Program-made: the position numbers and the translations under genes
The notes under the pieces: model-generated
The model's input: only the letters and a program-made list of their open reading frames with translations
Database searches by the model: none
Told to the model about the DNA's origin: nothing
Origin: Bacteroidales bacterium
GTDB lineage: Bacteria; Bacteroidota; Bacteroidia; Bacteroidales; UBA932
Assembly: GCA_004552615.1 (NCBI GenBank)
Contig: SFNZ01000054.1
Span: forward strand, 1 to 12,224
DNA length: 12,224 nt
Direction of reading: 5' to 3'
Shown: positions 6,539 to 12,224 of the stretch, piece after piece
How positions within the stretch are numbered: position 1 is the stretch's first letter
How the letters are laid out: the number at the start of each line of letters is the position of its first letter

Positions 6539-7869
6539 AGGCCGTATTTCTTTATCTTGTTGTAGAGGGTCTGCCTAGTTATTCCCAGTTTCGATGCGAC
6601 GTGTGACAGGTTGCCGGCGCATTCATCCATGGCTTTCCTGATCATCCTGCATTCCATCTCCTCGAGTGTCCCGCTTGCGGATTCCGCAGCAGTGGCCTGC
6701 CTTCTCCCGGTGCTCTCGATTTCTTCAGGGGTGATGGTGTCCCCGTCGCTCAGGATGACAGCCTTTTCCACTGCATGTTCCAGTTCCCTGACATTGCCCT
6801 GCCAGGCTCTGGATTCCAGTTTGCCGGCAGCTTCTTCCGAGAACCTGAGTTGTTTCTTGCCGTAGAGGTCTCCATATTTCTTGAGGAAGAGACCGGCGAG
6901 AGGTACGATGTCTTCTTTCCTGTCCCTAAGGGCGGGCATTTCAAGCCTTATGGTATTGATTCTGTACAGCAGGTCTTCCCTGAACAGCCCCTGTTCCACC
7001 ATCTCGTCCAGATTCTTGTTCGTAGCGCATATCAGCCTGACATCCACTGGGATAGGGGTATTGTCCCCGACTCTCACGATGCTTTTCCCCTGGATTGCCG
7101 TGAGCAGCTTCGCCTGGAGGGAATAGGACAGGTTACCTATCTCGTCGAGGAACAATGTGCCTCCTTCCGCAGCCTGGAATTTGCCCTCCCTGTCGCTTTT
7201 GGCATCCGTGAACGCCCCTTTGACATGTCCGAAAAGTTCACTCTCGAACAATGTCTCCGTGATGGCACCCATGTCCACGGTGACCATCGGCCCCCGGCTT
7301 CGCATTGACATTGAATGTATTGCGTGGGCGAGCATTTCCTTTCCCGTTCCGTTTTCCCCCGTAATGAGAATGTTCGCGTCGGTGGATGCAACTTTTTCCG
7401 CGATTCCCCTAAGCGTCTTCATCCGGCTGCTCTCGCCCCAGTACATCGACTTGCCGTCCTGTATTCCTTTCTGGGGCTTTCCGATGCTTTTCCTGTATGC
7501 GGACAGGAGCTTTTCCTTCATCACATCGTTGTCGAAAGGTTTCACGATGAAGTCTGCTGCTCCGTCCTGTATTCCTTTGACTGCCAGCTCGATATCTGCG
7601 TATGCCGTGAACAGGACCACCTCTGTACCCGGCTTGAGCCTGCGTATTTCGGAGAGCCAGAACAGGCCTTCGTTGCCGTTGTTGATTCCGCTCCTGTAGT
7701 TCATGTCCAGAAGCACGACATCAGGTTTCCATTCCCTGAGAACTTCGGGGATGGATGCGGGGTTGGATATGGTGATGATTTTATCGAAGTCGCTTTCCAT
7801 CAATAGCTTGACTGACGTCAATATGCTTTTGTTGTCGTCCGCTACGAGCAATGTGCCTTTTCTTTCCAT
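6535..7869 (-). CDS. Sigma-54-dependent response regulator, NtrC family
   Basis: This regulator activates sigma-54 promoters after phosphorylation. The 444 residues comprise a receiver domain (about 4-125) with acidic pocket Asp11/Asp12, phospho-acceptor Asp55 in VVLLDMNY and Lys110; a AAA+ domain (about 143-370) with Walker A GENGTGKE (171-178), sigma-54 loop GAFTDA (218-223), Walker B GGTLFLDEIGN and arginine-finger region FREDLLYRIN; and a Fis-type helix-turn-helix at the C-terminus (about 405-442, LGITRQTLYNKIKKYGL). The loop reads GAFTDA instead of GAFTGA, a variant I recall as common in Bacteroidota. The start MERKGTLLVADD at 7869 is chosen; an in-frame ATG at 7893 falls inside the promoter. 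It leads the operon with the kinase (4-base overlap). The MATE gene lies 60 bases upstream on the same strand. Confidence 0.93.
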   Translation of the reverse strand: MERKGTLLVADDNKSILTSVKLLMESDFDKIITISNPASIPEVLREWKPDVVLLDMNYRSGINNGNEGLFWLSEIRRLKPGTEVVLFTAYADIELAVKGIQDGAADFIVKPFDNDVMKEKLLSAYRKSIGKPQKGIQDGKSMYWGESSRMKTLRGIAEKVASTDANILITGENGTGKEMLAHAIHSMSMRSRGPMVTVDMGAITETLFESELFGHVKGAFTDAKSDREGKFQAAEGGTLFLDEIGNLSYSLQAKLLTAIQGKSIVRVGDNTPIPVDVRLICATNKNLDEMVEQGLFREDLLYRINTIRLEMPALRDRKEDIVPLAGLFLKKYGDLYGKKQLRFSEEAAGKLESRAWQGNVRELEHAVEKAVILSDGDTITPEEIESTGRRQATAAESASGTLEEMECRMIRKAMDECAGNLSHVASKLGITRQTLYNKIKKYGL

Positions 7870-7892
7870 AAGATAAACTGTGCAGGTCGTCA

Positions 7893-7900
7893 CAAAGATA
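7893..7900 (-). promoter_or_regulatory. Candidate -7 box TATCTTTG of the regulator/kinase operon
   Basis: A perfect TAnnTTTG match in the 60-base gap between the MATE stop and the regulator start. The -33 position holds TTC rather than TTG (spacer about 21), so the upstream half is imperfect. A start near 7887 would leave a leader of about 18 bases before the ATG at 7869. Confidence 0.55.
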
Positions 7901-7929
7901 TAAAAAATATATCATCCCTGCGAATTACA

Positions 7930-9261
7930 TCAACTGGCGGACGAGGACATTAACCTGAGCCTTCTCCTGAATCTGAGGAAGAAGAATATTCCGGCCGTGG
8001 TGAGCCCGACAGGGAAGCCGATCCAGATGCCCACGACTCCGAGGGATGTCTTGAATCCCAGGGCCCAGGAAACGGGAATAGCTATGAGAAAATAACTTAC
8101 GAATGCTGCTGACATGATGGGCTTGACGTCCTGGATGCCCCTGAGGGCATTGGCGTAGCATAGCTGGAGCCCGTCCCCGAACTGGTATGAGAACAGAACG
8201 AATATCAGGGAGAGGGCTATGGCTGACACTTCTGCCGAGTCGGTGAACATCCCGACAGCCTGATGGCGGAATACATAGACAATCAGGGCGAAAATGGCGG
8301 ACACGCTGAGTATCAGGACGTAACCTTTGCGGGCATATTCCCTGACCCCTCGTAGGTCTTTCTTTCCGTAGGCCGTGCTGACTAGTATGGAGACCGCGAA
8401 TGCGAGTCCCTGCATCATCATGAAGAAGAGTTGGGAAATGGTCAGGGCGACCTGGTGCGCTGCCAATGCAGTGGCTCCAATCCATCCGACCATGACTGCA
8501 CTGAACGTGAATGTGGATGTTTCCATCCCGAGTTGGAGAGCCAGCGGGTATCCGAGATTGAAAAGATGACGGACTTCACGTGGTGTGGACTTTGACGCCC
8601 GGTATGCCGCGGAGTAAGCTTTCAGCTTGCGGCCCCTGAAAATGTACAAAGCGAATCCGGCCAGCATTATTATTCTCGCGGCGAGGGTGCTGATTCCGGC
8701 TCCGGTAAGTCCCATTTCCGGGCAACCGAGTTTGCCGTATATCAGGACCCAGTTCCCGAAGATGTTCAGCAGGTTGCCGCCCATCAGGAAGAGCATGGAC
8801 ACGACAGGGGCGCAAATACCGTCAGTGAATTGCTTGAGGGTGTTGAATCCGAGCACGAACAATGTGGATATGCCTACTATGAGATAGTAAGGTCTTATCA
8901 GCGGCAGCAGTTCCGGTTCCTGCCCGAAATGTCCGAGGAACGGGTATATGCCGAGTATTATGGCAGTGCCGATTATTCCGAGCAACGTATTGAGTGTCAC
9001 GCCGTTGCGAAGGGTGCGCCCGATACCTGCCACATCTCCCGTGCCGAAATGGGAACCGATGACAGGAGTCATTCCCGTGGCGAATCCGAGTTCGATGAGG
9101 ATGAACAGGTTCATCATGTTGTTCACGAACGAGGATGCTGCGAGTTCGTTTACGCTGTGCCATCCGATCATGATATTGTCGGCGAATGCGAGTATTATCA
9201 CACACGCCTGGCCGAGCATGATAGGGATGCCGATGCTGAGTATTTCCTTGAATTTGTTCAT
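7930..9261 (-). CDS. MATE family multidrug/cation efflux transporter
   Basis: An inner-membrane antiporter that exports organic cations or drugs using a Na+ or H+ gradient. The 443 residues are the usual MATE length with about twelve membrane helices. Family motifs include LGQACVIILAFADNIMIGW (17-33 region, with Asp28), GFATGMTPVIGSHFGTGD near 59-76, LKQFTDGICAP, NIFGNWVLIYG and MGLTGAGISTLAARI (183-197) in the first half, with the corresponding MVGWIGATALAAHQVALTI and LCYANALRGIQDVKP in the second half. The start at 9261 (MNKFKEILSIG) is strongly preferred because an in-frame ATG at 9291 lies inside the -7 promoter box. The substrate is not evident. The gene has its own promoter and is followed by the regulator/kinase pair, which could control or be co-transcribed with it. 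Confidence 0.92.
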   Translation of the reverse strand: MNKFKEILSIGIPIMLGQACVIILAFADNIMIGWHSVNELAASSFVNNMMNLFILIELGFATGMTPVIGSHFGTGDVAGIGRTLRNGVTLNTLLGIIGTAIILGIYPFLGHFGQEPELLPLIRPYYLIVGISTLFVLGFNTLKQFTDGICAPVVSMLFLMGGNLLNIFGNWVLIYGKLGCPEMGLTGAGISTLAARIIMLAGFALYIFRGRKLKAYSAAYRASKSTPREVRHLFNLGYPLALQLGMETSTFTFSAVMVGWIGATALAAHQVALTISQLFFMMMQGLAFAVSILVSTAYGKKDLRGVREYARKGYVLILSVSAIFALIVYVFRHQAVGMFTDSAEVSAIALSLIFVLFSYQFGDGLQLCYANALRGIQDVKPIMSAAFVSYFLIAIPVSWALGFKTSLGVVGIWIGFPVGLTTAGIFFFLRFRRRLRLMSSSAS

Positions 9262-9263
9262 AT

Positions 9264-9310
9264 AATCCGGCCGGGCCGAGAAACCGCGCAAAGGTACTCA
9301 ATCCGGCCGG
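9264..9310. repeat. Two AATCCGGCCGG copies around the MATE start site
   Basis: The 11-base sequence AATCCGGCCGG occurs at 9264-9274 (in the leader) and 9300-9310 (in the promoter spacer), 36 bases apart. Each contains the 8-base palindrome CCGGCCGG. The placement on both sides of the -7 box would suit an operator pair, but CCGG-rich words are frequent in this genome, so chance is possible. Confidence 0.4.
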
Positions 9311-9319
9311 AATATGCAA
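9289..9319 (-). promoter_or_regulatory. Bacteroidota promoter of the MATE gene
   Basis: A TTG (9319-9317) and TACCTTTG (9296-9289) on the minus strand are separated by exactly 20 bases, a full match to the phylum consensus. The start would be near 9283, giving a leader of about 22 bases. The spacer contains the palindrome TCCGGCCGGA (9302-9311), placed where a repressor would block polymerase. Confidence 0.78.
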
Positions 9320-9325
9320 CTTGTC

Positions 9326-9772
9326 CTACTTGAGGAGAGGAGTAGCGATGTTCAGCCTGTAGGAGAACCATTCGCTGCACTGTTCGTAGTTGTAAGGGAT
9401 GTATTCGAGAAGGCGTGCAAATACGGTCTTCTCACTCTTGCAGACATAGATTTCCAGCATCAGGCCGTTCCCGGTACGCGGCTCTTTCCATACGAATTTG
9501 GACGGGTCGCCTTTCAGTGCGCTGAGAATGTCGGCTTTCTTGCTGGCAGGGAAATATTTTATCAGTTTCCTGTATCTGAGTCCTGAGATGCATTCCTTGT
9601 ATTCGGATTTCATGGTCATCATGAGGATGATGCCGATGACTGCGACCATGGTTCCGAGAATATTCACGGATATGGACGAAGGCAGGAACACGAGGGCTAT
9701 TCCGCCGAAAGTGAGAAGTGATGATATGATGATGTCGCCCGTCGAACGGACGCGTATAAATTCCATTGTCAT
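9326..9772 (-). CDS. Hypothetical two-helix membrane protein
   Basis: I do not recognise the family of this 148-residue protein. Two hydrophobic helices lie near the N-terminus (about 13-31 and 34-54), separated by a short turn with a Pro-Ser-Ser, leaving the C-terminal two thirds (about 56-148) as a soluble domain, probably cytoplasmic, with many Lys and aromatic residues (GLRYRKLIKYFPAS, WKEPRTGNGLM, EYIPYNYEQCSEWF). ATG at 9772 is used; Met3 at 9766 is an equally possible start. The stop lies 6 bases before the -33 element of the MATE promoter, so the MATE gene is separately transcribed. I find no TAnnTTTG box directly upstream; it may be expressed with the secreted-protein gene 105 bases before it. 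Confidence 0.7.
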   Translation of the reverse strand: MTMEFIRVRSTGDIIISSLLTFGGIALVFLPSSISVNILGTMVAVIGIILMMTMKSEYKECISGLRYRKLIKYFPASKKADILSALKGDPSKFVWKEPRTGNGLMLEIYVCKSEKTVFARLLEYIPYNYEQCSEWFSYRLNIATPLLK

Positions 9773-9877
9773 GATAATATTGATTTTGATTTGAATGTTT
9801 GTGGATAGGTGTGCGGCAAGCGCATCCGGTCCGGATTGGCAGGTATGCAGATGATGCCTGCTCGTGTCAGTCAGATT
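9773..9877. other. Intergenic gap with a 13-base palindrome
   Basis: This 105-base gap separates two minus-strand hypothetical genes. It contains the palindrome ATCCGG-T-CCGGAT at 9824-9836, similar in wording to the repeats at the MATE promoter, and weak GCAGG/CCTGC pairing to its right. I see neither a clear promoter nor a terminator with a T-run. Confidence 0.4.
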
Positions 9878-10312
9878 CTAACAGCGTAGTTTCCTGAGAC
9901 TTATGATGTGGTGAGAGAATGAGGTGTGCCCTGAAGGCATGAGTCCTGCGCGGGAGAAAAAATGCAGTGCTTCATGCTGGTCCACGATGTGGCCGGACTT
10001 GTGCATTGATATGGTCCTGGCCTCTGCCCTGGCCCGGGTGGACTGGGATTTAGTGAACTGTACGGAAGGTGCTCCCGGTACGGAGATGTTCTGGGGTGCA
10101 ATGAACCCGATATCTGCCAGGGAAATCTGCCTGAAAGAGCCGTTGTGCTCCATGGAATGGGATGCTGCATCCCGGCATGAGGAGGTTGCGGGCAATTCAA
10201 TGCAGTTGCTGCATGACAGGTTGATACCTTCGGACAAGTTGGTGTCCTGCGCCAGGTCGGTGATGACAGACGCAGCAACGATTGTCAGCAGTATGAGCAG
10301 AAATTTCCTCAT
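9878..10312 (-). CDS. Small secreted protein, His/Cys-containing, unknown family
   Basis: I do not recognise this 144-residue protein. Residues 1-21 form a signal peptide (MRKFLLILLTIVAASVI then a likely cut near Ala21), so it is probably exported to the periplasm. The mature part holds CSNC (Cys34, Cys37), Cys46, a terminal Cys144 and nine His residues, clustered in ASHSMEH and in 104-135 (MHKSGHIVDQHEALH, GHTSFSHH). A metal-binding role would suit its position divergent from a metallochaperone GTPase, but that is inference only. The start at 10312 is chosen because it begins the signal peptide; upstream extension to 10369 would run through promoter sequence. A TAGATTTG box just upstream implies a very short leader. 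The competing plus-strand frame over the same span (9924-10340) has no family look and no signal sequence. Confidence 0.6.
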   Translation of the reverse strand: MRKFLLILLTIVAASVITDLAQDTNLSEGINLSCSNCIELPATSSCRDAASHSMEHNGSFRQISLADIGFIAPQNISVPGAPSVQFTKSQSTRARAEARTISMHKSGHIVDQHEALHFFSRAGLMPSGHTSFSHHIISLRKLRC

Positions 10313-10317
10313 ATATG

Positions 10318-10325
10318 CAAATCTA
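10318..10325 (-). promoter_or_regulatory. Candidate -7 box TAGATTTG of the secreted-protein gene
   Basis: A perfect TAnnTTTG match on the minus strand just 6 bases before the ATG at 10312, so the mRNA would be almost leaderless. No TTG lies at the expected upstream distance. It faces the GTPase promoter in the opposite direction, making this an 80-base divergent control region. Confidence 0.4.
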
Positions 10326-10333
10326 ACAAAATT

Positions 10334-10384
10334 TTGCTGAAAAATCTGCTTTTTGCAGTAAATTTGCACGGCTTTTTAAATTTG
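10334..10384 (+). promoter_or_regulatory. Overlapping candidate promoters of the COG0523 GTPase
   Basis: Two TAAATTTG boxes occur on the plus strand. The one at 10377-10384 pairs with TTG at 10353-10355 (spacer 21) and would start near 10390, almost at the ATG (10393). The one at 10359-10366 pairs with TTG at 10334-10336 (spacer 22) and leaves a leader of about 20 bases. A small CTGC-T5-GCAG dyad (10346-10358) lies between them, a candidate operator. Confidence 0.55.
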
Positions 10385-10392
10385 AATACGAT

Positions 10393-11670
10393 ATGAATTT
10401 CAATGATATGCCGGTCCTGCTTCTGACGGGATATCTCGGAAGCGGGAAAACTACATTGCTCAACCGTATCCTGACTAATCGGAAAGGGATACGCTTTGCT
10501 GTGATAGTCAATGATATAGGAGAGGTGAACATAGACGCTTCCCTGATTCAGAAAGGGGGAGTGGTAGGCCAGGGCGACGACAGTCTTGTTGCGCTTCAGA
10601 ACGGTTGCATCTGCTGTACGTTGAGGACTGATCTGATCAAGCAGTTGGATGACCTGATGAGGGCCGGAAAGTTCGATTATATTGTCATAGAGGCCAGCGG
10701 AATATGCGAGCCTGAGCCTATCGCCCAGACCATCTGCAGCATTCCTTCGCTCGGTCCGGAATTCACCGAGAACGGGACTCCGAGACTGGACTGCATAGTC
10801 ACAGTAGTGGATGCGGCCAGGATGGAGGACGAGTTCGGTTGCGGTGACTCCCTGAAGTCGGAAAGTATTGATGATGAGGATATTGAAAATCTTGTAATCC
10901 AGCAGATTGAGTTCTGCAACATCGTTCTCCTCAACAAGGTTTCCGATGTGGCTCCCGGGAGCCTCGAGAAGATCCGCAGGATAGTCCGGGAACTTAATCC
11001 GGGTGCACAGATCATGGAGGCCGACTATGCCGACGTGGATCTCGAAAGTCTCCTGAATACGTGGAAGTTCAGCTATCGTTCCACGGAAGGCTCAGCCGGC
11101 TGGATACGCGGCCTGGAGAGCGACGTCGAGGAGGAGCATCATGAGCACGAGCATGATGAACACGATCATGAGGAGCATGAGGGCCATGACCACGATGACG
11201 AGCATGACCACGAGCATGAACATGAGCATGGCGGACATCACGAGCATCACGACGGGCATCACCACCATCATCACCATCACGACGAGGGAGAGGCGGAGGA
11301 ATATGGCATCGGTACATTCGTATATTACAGGAGGCCGGCCTTCGACATCAACAAATTTGACTGGTTCGTTGCCAAACGCCTGCCCAAGAACGTGATACGT
11401 GTCAAGGGCCTGTGTTATTTTTCGGAAGACAGGGACATGTCCTGCCTCTTCGAACAGGCCGGAAGGCAGATCCAGCTCCGCCAGGCCGGGCAATGGTATG
11501 CCACAGCACCTCAGGAAGAACTGATCAGGGCAATGCAGCAAGACCCGTCAATCATGAAGGACTGGGATCCTTATTACGGGGACAGGATGCAGAAACTGGT
11601 CTTCATCGGCCAGAATATGGACCGCGAACAGATAACCCGCGACCTGGATTCATGCCTCGTGGAGGACTGA
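10393..11670 (+). CDS. COG0523 (CobW/ZNG1-like) metallochaperone GTPase with His tract
   Basis: A G3E-family P-loop GTPase thought to deliver metals, usually zinc, to target proteins in the cytoplasm. The 425 residues show Walker A GYLGSGKTT (13-21), the switch region NDIGEVNID, the metal-binding CxCC motif GCICC (Cys72, Cys74, Cys75), Walker B IVIEASG (97-103) and guanine-recognition NKVS (181-184, where NKxD is typical). Between the GTPase domain and the C-terminal CobW_C-like domain (about 305-425) sits an acidic His-rich insert (about 246-300) with 26 His, ending in a run of eight. Such inserts bind zinc, nickel or cobalt. ATG at 10393 starts just before the GTPase strand. It is divergent from the small secreted protein and converges on DUF4250. 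Subfamily (zinc, cobalt or nitrile hydratase type) cannot be fixed from sequence alone; zinc is the most likely. Confidence 0.9.
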   Translation: MNFNDMPVLLLTGYLGSGKTTLLNRILTNRKGIRFAVIVNDIGEVNIDASLIQKGGVVGQGDDSLVALQNGCICCTLRTDLIKQLDDLMRAGKFDYIVIEASGICEPEPIAQTICSIPSLGPEFTENGTPRLDCIVTVVDAARMEDEFGCGDSLKSESIDDEDIENLVIQQIEFCNIVLLNKVSDVAPGSLEKIRRIVRELNPGAQIMEADYADVDLESLLNTWKFSYRSTEGSAGWIRGLESDVEEEHHEHEHDEHDHEEHEGHDHDDEHDHEHEHEHGGHHEHHDGHHHHHHHHDEGEAEEYGIGTFVYYRRPAFDINKFDWFVAKRLPKNVIRVKGLCYFSEDRDMSCLFEQAGRQIQLRQAGQWYATAPQEELIRAMQQDPSIMKDWDPYYGDRMQKLVFIGQNMDREQITRDLDSCLVED

Positions 11671-11689
11671 TTGCCTGAATTAAGACTTG

Positions 11690-11869
11690 TCACCAGAATT
11701 TCTTCTGTGCGGCATTGTATTCGAATCCTGCCTGCGAAAGTGCTTTCTCGAGTTCTTCGCGGGCAATTCCTTTGTCTTCACACAACTCCTCAAGAGAGTC
11801 GTAATTGTCTCTGAGCAATGTGTTTATGTAGCTCAGCAAGATCATCGGGTCCTTGGGTAGATTTTCCAT
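11690..11869 (-). CDS. DUF4250 domain-containing protein
   Basis: This 59-residue protein begins MENLPKDPMILLSYINTLLRD... and ends FEYNAAQKKFW, the hallmark start (NLPKDPM.LLS.IN) and end (YN...KFW) of DUF4250, a small family of unknown function found in Bacteroidota and Firmicutes. The whole protein is the domain, with the family's usual length of about 55-60. It is predicted helical and cytoplasmic, with no signal or membrane segment. The ATG at 11869 fits the conserved N-terminus. It lies 28 bases after the acetyltransferase stop on the same strand, suggesting co-transcription, and its stop is 19 bases from the stop of the converging GTPase gene. I see no terminator hairpin between them. 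Confidence 0.9.
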   Translation of the reverse strand: MENLPKDPMILLSYINTLLRDNYDSLEELCEDKGIAREELEKALSQAGFEYNAAQKKFW

Positions 11870-11897
11870 TTTCAGATTTCTAAATATCTTGGGGACG

Positions 11898-12224
11898 TTA
11901 TTTCTTATTCCTCGCGGAAGGTCTCTGGAATGCTATTCTCGGGGCTCCGTCAGCCAGATGGATGATTCCGCATCTTATGAAACCTTCTTTCTCCAATAAT
12001 GAGAGCATAGGGGCATTGTCCTGGTGCGTATCTGCCCTCAGCGTCCCGATCAGACTGGAACAGAAACTGATGCAGAGATGTCCTATGCCATGTTCAGTAC
12101 GGTCCGATGCGATTCTGTGAATCGTGCCGTATGGTTCATCGTCGAGCCATTCCCCATCCTCTATCACCCTGTAAGTCGGGTCCTCTCCGATGATGAAGCA
12201 GAATGTCCCCACGATTCTGCCTTC
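11898..12224 (-). CDS. GNAT family N-acetyltransferase (5' partial)
   Basis: An acetyl-CoA-dependent N-acetyltransferase cut by the right edge; 108 C-terminal residues are visible. The frame is open to position 12224 (visible start EGRIVGTFCFIIG), so the GTG at 12212 is internal. Recognisable features are YGTIHRIASD, a degenerate acetyl-CoA loop with EHGIGHLCISFC in place of the usual Q/RxxGxG/A pattern, and LRADTHQDNAPMLSLLEKEGF followed by CGIIHLADGAPRIAFQ, the standard GNAT C-terminal half. The nature of the acceptor, small molecule or protein, cannot be told. DUF4250 follows on the same strand after 28 bases. Confidence 0.85.
   Translation of the reverse strand, partial: EGRIVGTFCFIIGEDPTYRVIEDGEWLDDEPYGTIHRIASDRTEHGIGHLCISFCSSLIGTLRADTHQDNAPMLSLLEKEGFIRCGIIHLADGAPRIAFQRPSARNKK

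Noticed and set aside
5837..6565. Plus-strand frame of 242 codons opposite the histidine kinase
   Set aside because: It is antisense to a kinase whose catalytic boxes are all intact; no domain or start signal supports it.
9924..10340. Plus-strand frame of 138 codons over the secreted-protein gene
   Set aside because: The minus-strand frame has a clear signal peptide and an upstream TAnnTTTG box, while this one has neither and would run into the GTPase promoter region. The minus-strand call is itself moderate.
11141..11395. Frames rich in Met/Thr/Ser opposite or offset from the His tract
   Set aside because: They are frame-shifted readings of the CAT/CAC-GAG repeat in the GTPase gene.

Overview
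The window looks like chromosomal DNA from a member of the Bacteroidales (phylum Bacteroidota), probably an uncultured gut-type lineage; I cannot name the genus. Supporting signs are a GSCFA-family protein, the zapA / structured RNA / rny neighbourhood, DUF4250, weak or absent Shine-Dalgarno sequences, and promoters of the Bacteroidota form TTG-N20/21-TAnnTTTG, two of them textbook matches (upstream of the coiled-coil/zapA pair and of the MATE gene). I see no insertion sequence, phage gene, CRISPR array, tRNA or rRNA. Coding density is high, and the only gap near 300 bases holds a candidate structured RNA.

Layout. Positions 3-755 (+): 3' part of a GSCFA-family hydrolase-like gene, converging on a minus-strand block. 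That block, read right to left from 5209, is: a Bacteroidota promoter, a small coiled-coil protein, ZapA, a structured RNA in the zapA-rny gap (6S RNA is my best guess), ribonuclease Y, and a DsbD-type thiol:disulfide reductase. Next to the right, also minus strand, are a NtrY/NtrC-like histidine kinase and sigma-54 activator with a stop-start overlap, then a MATE transporter with its own strong promoter, a two-helix membrane protein of unknown role, and a small secreted protein rich in His with four Cys. From a divergent promoter region a COG0523 (CobW/ZNG1-like) metallochaperone GTPase with a 26-histidine tract runs rightwards. It converges on a minus-strand pair: DUF4250 and a GNAT acetyltransferase cut by the right edge.

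How it fits together. The centre-left block combines division (ZapA plus a coiled-coil partner candidate), RNA decay (RNase Y) and envelope redox (DsbD). The middle carries a signalling pair that probably drives sigma-54 promoters located elsewhere, since I found no convincing sigma-54 target here. The right part suggests metal handling: a His-rich GTPase divergent from a small exported protein that could bind metal. The most interesting unexplained items are the structured RNA at about 4359-4504, the exported His/Cys protein beside the metallochaperone, and repeated CCGGCCGG palindromes around the MATE promoter.
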